Below, in pieces: positions 16,162-23,462 of a stretch of DNA of 24,891 nucleotides. Numbering within the stretch: the stretch's first letter is position 1; each line of letters starts with the position of its first letter. The notes under the pieces are model-generated. The model did no database searches. It was not told the origin of the DNA and worked only from the letters and a program-made list of their open reading frames with translations. Origin of the DNA: CAVQBP01 sp964448105 (GTDB lineage: Bacteria; Bacteroidota; Ignavibacteria; Ignavibacteriales; Ignavibacteriaceae); NCBI GenBank assembly GCA_964448105.1, contig CAYUVK010000074.1, positions 1 through 24,891 on the forward strand, read 5' to 3'. The position numbers were made by a program, and so were the translations under genes.

Positions 16162-16187
16162 CCAGGCGAAACTTTAGTGAAGCCTGG
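16162..16187. repeat. Short GC-rich inverted repeat beside the tandem repeats
   Basis: CCAGGC (16162-16167) and GCCTGG (16182-16187) pair, with an inner ACT/AGT pairing across a symmetric bulge. On the plus strand a TTTTT run follows at 16194, but no plus-strand gene ends here; on the minus strand, where the genes are, no T-run follows. It is therefore more likely part of an inserted repeat than a terminator. Confidence 0.5.
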
Positions 16188-16196
16188 TTCAAGTTT

Positions 16197-16593
16197 TTAA
16201 TTATTTTCGATTTCGGAGTTATAATCGATATTATTTTCATAAACTCTATTGGAATTACTTTTAATTAATCCAATTAACATTGAAACAATTTCATATAAAA
16301 GTTTTTTACCTTTAACATGTTCTTCTTCAGATATTTTTTTTTCTAATTAGAATATCTAAAGCTGAGGCACATTCAAGTGCAGAACCTCTCGAAATATCAA
16401 AAAATTTGCATTTATCTTTCGGAGTATATTTCCCGGTTCCTTCAGCAATATTCAGTGAGATTGAAGTTGATGCTTCATCAAGATGCTCAATAACACTTAT
16501 ATGATATTTAAACCTCTGGATTATTGGTTCAATTAATTTTACAAATTCCAAAGACTTCTGGTATACAATTAATTTTTCGTGATCAAAATGCAT
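16197..16593 (-). pseudogene. Four-helix-bundle protein (23S rRNA IVS / S23 family), frameshifted in an A9 tract
   Basis: The first 88 codons match the S23/IVS family: KLIVYQKSLEFVKLIEP (7-23), SISLNIAEGTGKYTPKDK (45-62) and FFDISRGSALECASALDIL (64-82). The frame then meets TGA at 16327-16329. If one A is dropped from the nine-A run (minus strand, 16342-16334) the frame continues as SEEEHVKGKK...SMLIGLIKSN to a TAA at 16197-16199, giving 131 aa, close to the usual size. So the gene is whole except for one base. It may be a true frameshift, a slippage-expressed gene, or a sequencing error in a homopolymer. AGGA lies 9 nt before the ATG. The family forms small helical-bundle pentamers, found in rRNA intervening sequences and as free genes, and is related to the Avd protein of diversity-generating retroelements; its function when free is unknown. 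Confidence 0.85.
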
Positions 16594-16609
16594 TTGAAAA
16601 ATTCCTATT

Positions 16610-16629
16610 CTTGCTCTTGCACTTTGCTC
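16610..16629. repeat. Right arm of the inverted repeat flanking the four-helix-bundle gene
   Basis: Read on the minus strand, GAGCAAAGTGCAAGAGCAAG matches the left arm at 16127-16145 in 18 positions with one gap and one mismatch, and the preceding bases GAGTAAG (16635-16629) also recur on the left (16109-16115, same letters on the plus strand). In the minus-strand transcript the arms can pair, leaving the small gene in the loop. The arm begins within 12 bp of the asnS stop. Confidence 0.72.
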
Positions 16630-16639
16630 TTACTCCTGT

Positions 16640-17935
16640 TCAAGGTGTATTACGGTAAATCATTCGCGGGAAAGGAATTGTTTCCCTAACATGATCAAGT
16701 CCGCATATCCATCCTACAGTTCTTTCCAAACCCAGTCCAAAACCGGAATGAGGAACCGAGCCGTACCTTCTTAAATCCAAGTACCATTCAAAAGCTTGCT
16801 GGGGAAGATTGTGCTCTTTTATCCTTTCAAGTAAAGCATCCAAATTATCTTCACGCTGGCTTCCGCCGATAATTTCACCATAACCCTCCGGAGCTAAAAC
16901 ATCAACAGCTAAAGCAAGGTTTTCATTTTCGGGATCACGTTTCATGTAAAATGCTTTAACTGCTGCAGGATACCTATGAACCATTACAGGTCTATCAAAA
17001 TTTTCCGATATCACTGTTTCATCAGTGCCGCCAAAATCATTTCCGTATTCAAAGTTTACTTCTGCTTTTTTCAGAATTTCGACTGCTTCATCATAAGAAA
17101 TTCTCGGAAGAGGTCGTTTTACATTTTGTAATTTTGATGTATCCCTTTCCAGGACTTTTAAATCTTCTTCTTTTTCTTTGAGCACTGTCTGTACAACATA
17201 TTCTAAAAATTCTTCAGCAAGATCCATATCATCGTTTAAATCTGCAAAAGCAACTTCCGGTTCAACCATCCAGAATTCTGTTAAATGTCTTCTTGTCTTT
17301 GATTTTTCTGCACGGAATGTCGGACCAAATGTATAAACAGTACCAAAAGCAAGAGCTCCAGCTTCAGCATAAAGCTGCCCGGATTGTGTTAGATATGCTT
17401 TTCCCAAATCAAAATAATCTGTTTCAAATAGTGTTGAAGTGCCTTCAACTGCATTGGGTGTTAAAATAGGAGGATCCATTAAAGTAAATCCTTTGCCATC
17501 AAAAAAATCTCTAATAGCTTTTACAATCCGGTGCCGAATTTTTAATATAGCAATCTGTTTGCTGGATCTTAACCATAAATGCCTATGATCCATTAAAAAT
17601 TCTATTCCATGTTCTTTGGGAGTTATTGGATAATCGTGGGCTTCAGAGATAATTGTTAAACCTGTTGCATCCAATTCAAAGCCGCTGGGAGCTCTGGGTT
17701 CTACCTTAACTTTTCCCGTAACTTCGATTGAAGATTCCTGCCCGATCCTATCGGCAGTTTCAAAAACTTCATCGGTAACATTCCCTTTAAAATAGATACA
17801 TTGAAGATAGCCTGTACCATCTCTTAAAATTAAAAATTTAATCTTTCCGCTTGATCTTTTATTGAATAGCCACCCCTTTAATGTAACTTCCTGACCTACG
17901 TGTTCAGCTAAACTACTTATTAAAATTCTCTGCAT
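16640..17935 (-). CDS. asnS: Asparagine--tRNA ligase
   Basis: 431 aa class IIb aminoacyl-tRNA synthetase charging tRNA-Asn. The OB-fold anticodon-binding domain (about 1-100; VTLKGWLFNKRSSGKIKFLILRDG) is followed by the catalytic domain with motif 2 FRAEKSKTRRHLTEFWMVEPE (207-227) and motif 3 GFGLGLERTVGWICGL near the end. The stretch RRYGSVPHSGFGLG is typical of AsnRS, whereas archaeal-type AspRS has PPH(A/G)G there, so asparagine is the better assignment. It resembles the compact 430-residue form seen in archaea and some bacteria. The stop codon is immediately followed by the repeat arm of the four-helix-bundle cassette and then nuoJ, so asnS may lie at the head of the nuo transcript. Confidence 0.94.
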   Translation of the reverse strand: MQRILISSLAEHVGQEVTLKGWLFNKRSSGKIKFLILRDGTGYLQCIYFKGNVTDEVFETADRIGQESSIEVTGKVKVEPRAPSGFELDATGLTIISEAHDYPITPKEHGIEFLMDHRHLWLRSSKQIAILKIRHRIVKAIRDFFDGKGFTLMDPPILTPNAVEGTSTLFETDYFDLGKAYLTQSGQLYAEAGALAFGTVYTFGPTFRAEKSKTRRHLTEFWMVEPEVAFADLNDDMDLAEEFLEYVVQTVLKEKEEDLKVLERDTSKLQNVKRPLPRISYDEAVEILKKAEVNFEYGNDFGGTDETVISENFDRPVMVHRYPAAVKAFYMKRDPENENLALAVDVLAPEGYGEIIGGSQREDNLDALLERIKEHNLPQQAFEWYLDLRRYGSVPHSGFGLGLERTVGWICGLDHVRETIPFPRMIYRNTP

Positions 17936-17969
17936 TAATCGTTTTGATATCTTTCAAAAATTTAATCAT

Positions 17970-18001
17970 CAAATATAAAGAGCGGTGTATATAAAAGCAA
18001 A
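17970..18001 (-). promoter_or_regulatory. asnS: Putative asnS promoter
   Basis: On the minus strand TTTG (18001-17998), a 20-base spacer and TATATTTG (17977-17970) fit the Bacteroidota primary-sigma pattern TTTG ... TAnnTTTG; the same bases read as TTGCTT, 17 bp, TATATT in the general bacterial scheme. It lies about 35 bp upstream of the asnS ATG, after the end of the neighbouring T9SS fragment. Confidence 0.45.
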
Positions 18002-18015
18002 GAAATGAATGGATG

Positions 18016-18852
18016 TTATTTCAGTAAAATTATTTTTTTACTTCCTTTAAATTCTCCGGCTTTTAAAGTTAGAACGTAAACTCCGCTTGAGAGTTTATCC
18101 GCATTAAAAATTGTTTGATATTTTCCGGCAGGCTTATATTCATTTATTAAAGTTTGAACTTCTCTCCCTAATAAATCATAAACAGTTAAATTAACAAATG
18201 AATATTCCGGTATTGAATATTTGATTGTTGTAACGGGATTAAATGGATTTGGATAATTTTGTTCGAGAGAATATCCCAAAGGGATTTGATTTTTGTTTGC
18301 CGTAACACTTGAAATAATGCCGCAGTTATTTGATGTATGAAATAATTTTCCGTCACACAGAAGCCACCCATGCTCATTATCTGTAAATACAATATCTCTT
18401 CCCTTTAACTCACCATCAAAAATTTTTTGCTCAGTCCAGTTTCTGCCTGTATCCGAACTGAAATAGAGATTTTCTAAATCAATATACCAAACTTTAGAAG
18501 GATCATCAGGTAAAAATTCAAAATCATTGGGCCATCCTTTGGAATCAATATCAAACATTTCCCATGTGTTACCACCATCAGTTGTTCTGCTAATCTTGAA
18601 TTTAATATTAGGAAGCGCTTGAGCCAGATAAACCACTAATCCTAAATTTTCATTAAAAAACTTAATGATATCTCCATATAAGAAATTCGTGCTTAACCAA
18701 TTTTTACCACCATTATTTGTTTTAAATAACTGGGGAGACTTTATACCAGACACATAAAAATAGCCGTTATTTGAATTAATAAAATTAATACTTCTCCAAT
18801 CATCACTAGAAAAGCCATTTACAAATGAAGTATCAATTAATATACTCGAAGT
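18016..18852 (-). pseudogene. 5'-truncated T9SS cargo with YCF48/BNR-like repeats and C-terminal sorting domain
   Basis: The frame is open from just after a TAG at 18855-18853 to the stop at 18016 (278 codons), but has no ATG start and no signal peptide; the best start, GTG at 18753, has no ribosome site and falls inside a repeat (reading GYFYVSG on either side of it). The first two thirds carry beta-propeller type repeats (KTNNGGKNW, RTTDGGNTWE, SSDTGRNWTE, FTDNEHGWLL) like those of YCF48 photosystem-assembly proteins and BNR proteins. The last 84 residues are a classic type IX sorting domain (LEQNYPNPFNPVTTIKYSIP, VYDLLGREVQTL, SSGVYVLTLKAG, KKIILLK). T9SS cargo must carry a signal peptide, so this is very likely the 3' remnant of a longer exported protein, cut off next to the PAP2 gene. 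Confidence 0.8.
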
Positions 18853-18922
18853 CTATTCCATTCTTAAAAAGGAATAATTGTAACAAGGACTTTCAATTTG
18901 AGAAGTAAAAAAGAAGAATGAT

Positions 18923-19756
18923 TTAAAAAGAATATACTAAGCTCAATCCCAGGGAGTGTTCTTGAACAGATGGTAAAATGATCAAAGAACTCTCATCACT
19001 CTTTTCCGAAGACTCATTATACTTTACTATTGCATTTCCTATAACAGTACTGATTGCAGCACCTAAAAAAGTATCTGAAAACCAGTGCCTGTCGGTATAA
19101 ATTCTTTGATACATTGTTAAGCCTGCTAATCCATATAATGCAATTGATGCATAAGTATTTTTTAATTTTGCTGCCAGCACAGAAGAGATTGCAAAGGCCA
19201 CTGTTGTATGGCCGGAAGGTAAAGAAAGATATTCATTTTTAATACTAAAATTAAAAAAATCAAAGACTCCTTTATCCGTATAAGGTCTTGCTCTTCCTAA
19301 TCCGACTTTTAGAACTGTAGTTATAATTCCCGCATATGCTAATGTCTCCAAAAGCATTCTTCCGGTACCGGCTATTTCATTATTTCTAAAAATTTTCCCG
19401 GTTAGATATGTAGCACCGGATAATATTATCATATATGCTGCATTTCCGTAATCATGTCCTATTTCAGTTAAATTATCCATAGCCGCAGTATGATTTTTCG
19501 CTACTGTTTCTCTAATAGTCTTATCAATAAAAAATGAACCGGTTGTAATCCCGACAATACCACCCAAATATATCCAATCTTTTGATGTAAAATTGGCAGG
19601 AGAGTTTAATAATTTAACTCCGTCATCAATACCATGATTAATATCCTGGATAACGGAAGTATGAGTAGTATCTGCGGGTAAATATTCCTGGCTTAAAACT
19701 TTTACGTTAAAAGAAAAGATGAAAATAATCAGGCCAAAAATAATTCTATTTTTCAA
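18923..19756 (-). CDS. PAP2-family phosphatase (acid phosphatase / undecaprenyl-PP phosphatase type)
   Basis: 277 aa. An N-terminal signal or anchor segment (about 4-22, FGLIIFIFSFNVKVLSQ) is followed by membrane helices and the full PAP2 catalytic triad of motifs: KVGLGRARP (150-158), PSGH (180-183) and RIYTDRHWFSD (218-228) with R218, H224 and D228. These hydrolyse phosphate monoesters or lipid pyrophosphates on the periplasmic side; whether the substrate is undecaprenyl pyrophosphate, phosphatidate or something else cannot be told. The C-terminus, ending in LGLSLVYSF, could sit in a membrane. Start codon is TTG without a clear ribosome site. It stands downstream of a metal-transporter-like gene on the same strand (85 bp gap) and upstream of the T9SS remnant. 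Confidence 0.88.
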   Translation of the reverse strand: MKNRIIFGLIIFIFSFNVKVLSQEYLPADTTHTSVIQDINHGIDDGVKLLNSPANFTSKDWIYLGGIVGITTGSFFIDKTIRETVAKNHTAAMDNLTEIGHDYGNAAYMIILSGATYLTGKIFRNNEIAGTGRMLLETLAYAGIITTVLKVGLGRARPYTDKGVFDFFNFSIKNEYLSLPSGHTTVAFAISSVLAAKLKNTYASIALYGLAGLTMYQRIYTDRHWFSDTFLGAAISTVIGNAIVKYNESSEKSDESSLIILPSVQEHSLGLSLVYSF

Positions 19757-19841
19757 TATAATTTACCGGGATTAAGAGTAAGATTAGGATTAAAACAATA
19801 CATTTAATTTAGAAGGTTTTTCATATTACATTGGTTAATAA

Positions 19842-20468
19842 TTAAGAACATGAACAATGAAGTTCATTGTCTCTGGCTTTTTCCAAAGATTCTTTACCTT
19901 CCATAAATGAGTAATATGCAATCCCAAGGGAACCGAGAATATCAAAATAACCAATTGATGAAATTTCATATAATAAACTGGAAAGTAAAAGAATTATTGA
20001 TAGATTGAAGCAAGTTTTAGTACAATGTGCGTCGGCAATAATTGCATCTGATTTTAGTTCGTTACCTACTTTTAATTTGGATTTCATTAAAAAATACATA
20101 GTAATAATTGAAATAATGGAAATAATAACTCCGGCAAGAGTAGTGGTTGGTTTGGTTTTTTCTATAATATTAATAACAGAACCAATTACCAATCCCGCAG
20201 TTAACAAATAAAAACCAATCCCGGTTATTCTTAGAGCAGTACTTTCAAATTTGTCTCTATTTTCAGAAGAAGAAATTTTCATTCTTAAAATCATATGTAA
20301 AATTCCAATACCTGAAACAACTTCCACAAAACTGTCAACTCCAAAACCAAGTAATGCAAGTGTTTGATCATTCATACCAAAAATTATTGAGACAATCCCT
20401 TCCGCCATATTATAAACAATTGTAATAATACTAAGTACTAAAGCCGTATTGATTAATTTATTGTCCAT
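19842..20468 (-). CDS. TMEM163/CDF-like cation transporter
   Basis: 208 aa from the chosen ATG (20468). Six hydrophobic segments; two polar motifs sit at the places used for metal binding in CDF proteins: GVDSFVEVVSG (43-53, with D45 and E49) in segment 2 and IADAHCTKTCFN (144-155; D146, H148, C149, C153) in segment 5. The tail ends HCSCS. This matches the small 'cation transporter' family related to CDF and to vertebrate TMEM163; zinc is the usual suggestion, not proven here. The open frame extends to a GTG at 20573 with AAGGGG 9 nt upstream, but the extra 35 residues do not resemble the family, and a TATAAT (minus strand, 20540-20535) lies between the two starts, favouring the inner ATG. 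It is divergent from the response regulator. Confidence 0.78.
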   Translation of the reverse strand: MDNKLINTALVLSIITIVYNMAEGIVSIIFGMNDQTLALLGFGVDSFVEVVSGIGILHMILRMKISSSENRDKFESTALRITGIGFYLLTAGLVIGSVINIIEKTKPTTTLAGVIISIISIITMYFLMKSKLKVGNELKSDAIIADAHCTKTCFNLSIILLLSSLLYEISSIGYFDILGSLGIAYYSFMEGKESLEKARDNELHCSCS

Positions 20469-20686
20469 AAAAATATTTCTATTATAAATAAAAATAATTT
20501 CCTTTAACTGAATTTCTAAAATAACAATATTATAATTATACCTAAGCCCGGTGAGAAAATATTTATTACTCACAAATTTTTACCCCTTAAAAAGTGATGC
20601 TGAACATGGAAGAATCGTAATATAATGAGTATTAATCAGGTAAATAAATATAAATTGTGAAACGATTAAAGAAGAAGGAAACGATG

Positions 20687-21070
20687 ATGCAGAAAAAAAT
20701 TTTAATTGCCGAAGATGACAATATAATTGCATTGGATATAAGAAAATATTTGGAAAAAAAAGGATACAATATCTCTGATGTTGTTTGTAAAGGTGAAGAA
20801 CTTCTATCAACGGCTATAAGACATAAACCTGCTTTAATAATTAGTGATATAAACTTGAAGGGAGAATTGGATGGTATAGAAGCAATAGCACGTTTGACTG
20901 AAAATATTTTCATTCCATATATATTTGTTACGGCTTATGATGACTACAAAAGGGTTGTTGAAATTTATAATTTAGAGCCTTTAGCTTTTTTAAGAAAACC
21001 TATTAATTATATTGAGTTATTCGAGTGTGTCAGCAAATCCTTAATACCTAACCGGTCTTACAACGCATAA
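20687..21070 (+). CDS. Single-domain response regulator (receiver protein)
   Basis: 127 aa, only a CheY-like receiver domain plus a short tail. The acidic pair D10/D11 (LIAEDDN), phosphoacceptor D54 (LIISDINL), T82 (FVTAYDD) and K104 (FLRKPINY) are all present, so it should accept phosphate from a histidine kinase. It lacks a DNA-binding output domain, and no kinase lies nearby, so it probably acts in a phosphorelay or through protein contact. Start choice: AAGGAA lies 6 nt before the ATG at 20687 and 3 nt before the ATG at 20684; the frame also allows a GTG at 20657. TATAAT at 20621-20626 could be the -10 of its promoter. The next gene converges with it. Confidence 0.9.
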   Translation: MQKKILIAEDDNIIALDIRKYLEKKGYNISDVVCKGEELLSTAIRHKPALIISDINLKGELDGIEAIARLTENIFIPYIFVTAYDDYKRVVEIYNLEPLAFLRKPINYIELFECVSKSLIPNRSYNA

Positions 21071-21109
21071 CAGGTAATTAACAAGCATATTGTAAATTAT
21101 TAGAATATT

Positions 21110-21703
21110 TTAGGGGTGTATTTTATCTTTTCTCTCGAGCATTTTAATGAATTTTTGAATTCGTTTAATACGTGTTTCAGTTTTCTTAGCTGTCTGGACT
21201 CTGAAAATAATTGCATATCTATTTACACTGTTTAGAGTTTCAAAAAATTCTTTTGCTTTTTTATTTTTATTTAATTCCTTTTACAAATCATCGGGTAAAA
21301 CCGCATTCCGCTGAGAACTATATGCTGAATCCCATTGACCATTTTTCTTAGCAAGCTCAACAGCATCTAACCCGGGTTGTTTCATTTTGCCATTTTTAAT
21401 AAGCTCCACTGCTTTTCCACGGTTAATTTTTGACCAGATGCTCTTTGTTTTTCTAGGGATAAATTTCTGCAACCAGAATATATCATCATAAGCCTTCTTT
21501 TGACCATCAATCCAACCAAAACACAAAGCTGTTTCAAGAGCATCATCGTAAGATACAGATTTACCATTGCTCCCTTTTTTGGCTATTTTCATCCATATCC
21601 CTGAAGAAATATTAAAATTTTTCTCCAGCCATACAGCCCACTCTTCCTGATTCTTAAACAATATAATTACTAAGTCTTTTTGAATGTTTAGGAAAGATTT
21701 CAT
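21110..21703 (-). pseudogene. YdeI/OmpD-associated family protein, interrupted by an in-frame TAA
   Basis: The first 140 codons (21703-21284) carry family landmarks: EEWAVWLEKNF (20-30), GWIDGQ (63-68), FIPRKTKSIWSKIN (81-94) and the SAYSSQRNAVLPDDL run. TAA follows at 21283-21281, where relatives have a codon such as CAA (PEDLQKAL). Beyond it the same frame continues without further interruption for 56 codons (KELNKNKKAKEFFETLNS, NRYAIIFRVQTAKK, KRIQKFIKMLERKDKIHP) to a TAA at 21110-21112, giving the normal total of about 197 residues. A single C-to-T change explains this. The remaining sequence shows no further decay, so the loss looks recent, or the stop is a sequencing error. The cellular role of the family is poorly known. 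It follows panC on the same strand by 46 bp. Confidence 0.85.
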
Positions 21704-21749
21704 TAAAGTTCAACGATTTTATATATAATAATAGCAGTGTGCAAGAATA

Positions 21750-22607
21750 CTAAGAAGCAATTTTTATTTTTATATTATCGATCAGACGGGTAGAACCAAT
21801 TTTGCAGGCAATTAAAATATAATATTCTTTTCCTAATTCAAACTCCCGGGATTGTTTAAAAGAACTTGTTTCAACTATATCTATATAATCAAGTCTGGAT
21901 GTATTAACACTGTTAATAATTCCTTTCATTTCAAAAATAGCTTTTTCTGAATCTCTCTCACCTTCACCGATAATTTTTTTTGCATGACTTAGCGATTTAT
22001 AAAGGACTAAAGCATCTTTTCTTTCTTTTTCAGATAAATAGGAATTTCTTGAGCTCATTGCCAAACCATCTTTTTCTCTTATAATAGGAGAAATAATTAT
22101 ATTTACAGCTAATTTTAAATCAGTAACCATTTTTTTAATTATAGCAGCCTGCTGCGCATCTTTTTGCCCGAAAAAAGCAAAATCAGGTTTTACGCTGTTA
22201 AGCAGTATAGACACAACTGTAGTTACACCCTTAAAATGTGCCGGTCTAAATTTTCCTTCAAGAATTTTAGATATATCTTTTACTTCAACATAGGTCTGAA
22301 AATTTTGCGGATATATTTCTTTTTCCGAAGGTAAAAAAAGTGCATCTACTTTATTCTCTATTAATAATTCTTTATCTCCTTCAAGATTGCGGGGATATTT
22401 ATTAAAATCTTCGTTTGGGGCAAATTGGGTAGGATTAACAAAAATTGATACAACAGTAAAATCACATTTTTTTCTAGATCTTTTTATTAAGGACAAATGT
22501 CCCTTATGAAGGAAGCCCATTGTTGGCACAAGACCGATAGATTTTTTTTCCAGCCTTTTCCGGTTGGAAAGCTGCTGCATCTCCTTAACGGAACTAATAA
22601 TATTAAT
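21750..22607 (-). CDS. panC: Pantothenate synthetase (pantoate--beta-alanine ligase)
   Basis: Makes pantothenate from pantoate, beta-alanine and ATP in CoA synthesis. From the first ATG (22580) the protein is 276 aa, with VPTMGFLHKGH (18-28, HxGH nucleotide motif), FVNPTQF (47-53), GQKDAQQAAIIKKM and the LAMSSRNSYLS loop, all catalytically complete. That ATG, however, drops the family's first strand: the codons just upstream in frame read IISSVKE, as in normal PanC N-termini, and AAGGAG abuts the ATG with no spacing. The better start is an ATT at 22607-22605 (giving MNIISSVKEMQQ, 285 aa), 6 nt after a GAGG that overlaps the accD stop. ATT starts are rare, so this remains an inference. It belongs to the tsaB-DUF1573-accD-panC run. 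Confidence 0.93.
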   Translation of the reverse strand: MNIISSVKEMQQLSNRKRLEKKSIGLVPTMGFLHKGHLSLIKRSRKKCDFTVVSIFVNPTQFAPNEDFNKYPRNLEGDKELLIENKVDALFLPSEKEIYPQNFQTYVEVKDISKILEGKFRPAHFKGVTTVVSILLNSVKPDFAFFGQKDAQQAAIIKKMVTDLKLAVNIIISPIIREKDGLAMSSRNSYLSEKERKDALVLYKSLSHAKKIIGEGERDSEKAIFEMKGIINSVNTSRLDYIDIVETSSFKQSREFELGKEYYILIACKIGSTRLIDNIKIKIAS

Positions 22608-22615
22608 TGAAGGCC

Positions 22616-23455
22616 TCAGGTCATAAATGTAATCAAATTGTAAATTGTATCTTTAAGCTCTTTACGCGGTGTTACAATATCAATAAAACCATGTTCAAGC
22701 AAGAATTCAGATTTTTGAAATCCTTCGGGTAAATCTTTTCCAATGGTTTGTTTAATTACTCTTGGACCGGCAAAGCCAATTAATGCTTTTGGTTCTGCGA
22801 TATGGATATCTCCAAGCATGGCATAACTTGCAGTGGTCCCCCCGGTAGTAGGATCAGTTAATATTGAGATATAAGGTATTTTCACTTCGGCAAGACGAGC
22901 AAGACGGGAGCTGGTTTTTGCCATTTGCATTAAAGAAAAAGCACCCTCCATCATACGTGCTCCCCCGCTTGCAGAAACAATTATAAGCGGGATTTTACTT
23001 TTATATGCTTTATCAATTAAACGAGCTATTTTTTCTCCAACTACAGAGCCCATGCTGCCGCCGATAAATTTAAAATCCATGCAGCCGAATGCCACTTCAA
23101 TATTATTTATTTTCCCGGTCCCTGTTCTTACAGCATCATTAAGTCCTAATTTTTTTATTGTTTCCTGGATCCTTGTAGAATATTTTTTTGTATCGGTAAA
23201 CTCAAGCGGATCGGCAGATTTCATCTTTTTATCCATTTCCTTAAAAGAACCGGTATCAAGTAGAATTTCAATATATTCGCTACTTCCGATACGGAAATGG
23301 TACCCGCATTTTAAACATGTCCATAAATTTGATTCAAGCTGTTTCTTATGAATAATCTCACCGCAGCTTGGACATTTCTCCCAAAGACCATCGGGCAGAT
23401 CTTTCTTTTGTGAATCCGGCGAAATATTCTCCTTTGAACGGGTAAACCAAGCCAT
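22616..23455 (-). CDS. accD: Acetyl-CoA carboxylase carboxyltransferase subunit beta
   Basis: 279 aa; with AccA it moves the carboxyl group from biotin to acetyl-CoA to give malonyl-CoA for fatty acid synthesis. The N-terminal zinc ribbon has C28, C31, C47 and C50 (CPSC ... CLKC). The crotonase-fold core includes IGGSMGSVVGEKI (131-143), SASGGARMMEGAFSLMQMAK (161-180) and DPTTGGTTASYAMLGD (201-216), giving the two oxyanion-hole glycine pairs. Length is normal. An AAGGAT precedes the ATG; the stop codon of the DUF1573 gene is only 7 bp upstream. Its own stop is the likely ribosome-site region for panC. The accA gene is not in this window. Confidence 0.97.
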   Translation of the reverse strand: MAWFTRSKENISPDSQKKDLPDGLWEKCPSCGEIIHKKQLESNLWTCLKCGYHFRIGSSEYIEILLDTGSFKEMDKKMKSADPLEFTDTKKYSTRIQETIKKLGLNDAVRTGTGKINNIEVAFGCMDFKFIGGSMGSVVGEKIARLIDKAYKSKIPLIIVSASGGARMMEGAFSLMQMAKTSSRLARLAEVKIPYISILTDPTTGGTTASYAMLGDIHIAEPKALIGFAGPRVIKQTIGKDLPEGFQKSEFLLEHGFIDIVTPRKELKDTIYNLITFMT

Positions 23456-23462
23456 TAATTTT

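Noticed and set aside
16197..16593. Avd component of a diversity-generating retroelement
   Set aside because: The S23 family is related to Avd, but there is no reverse transcriptase, template repeat or variable repeat in the window.
16640..17935. Aspartyl-tRNA synthetase
   Set aside because: The motif-3 region RRYGSVPHSGFGLG is that of asparaginyl enzymes.
20469..20573. N-terminal extension of the TMEM163-like gene from GTG 20573
   Set aside because: The 35 extra residues do not resemble the family and a TATAAT lies within them; kept only as an alternative despite a fair ribosome site.
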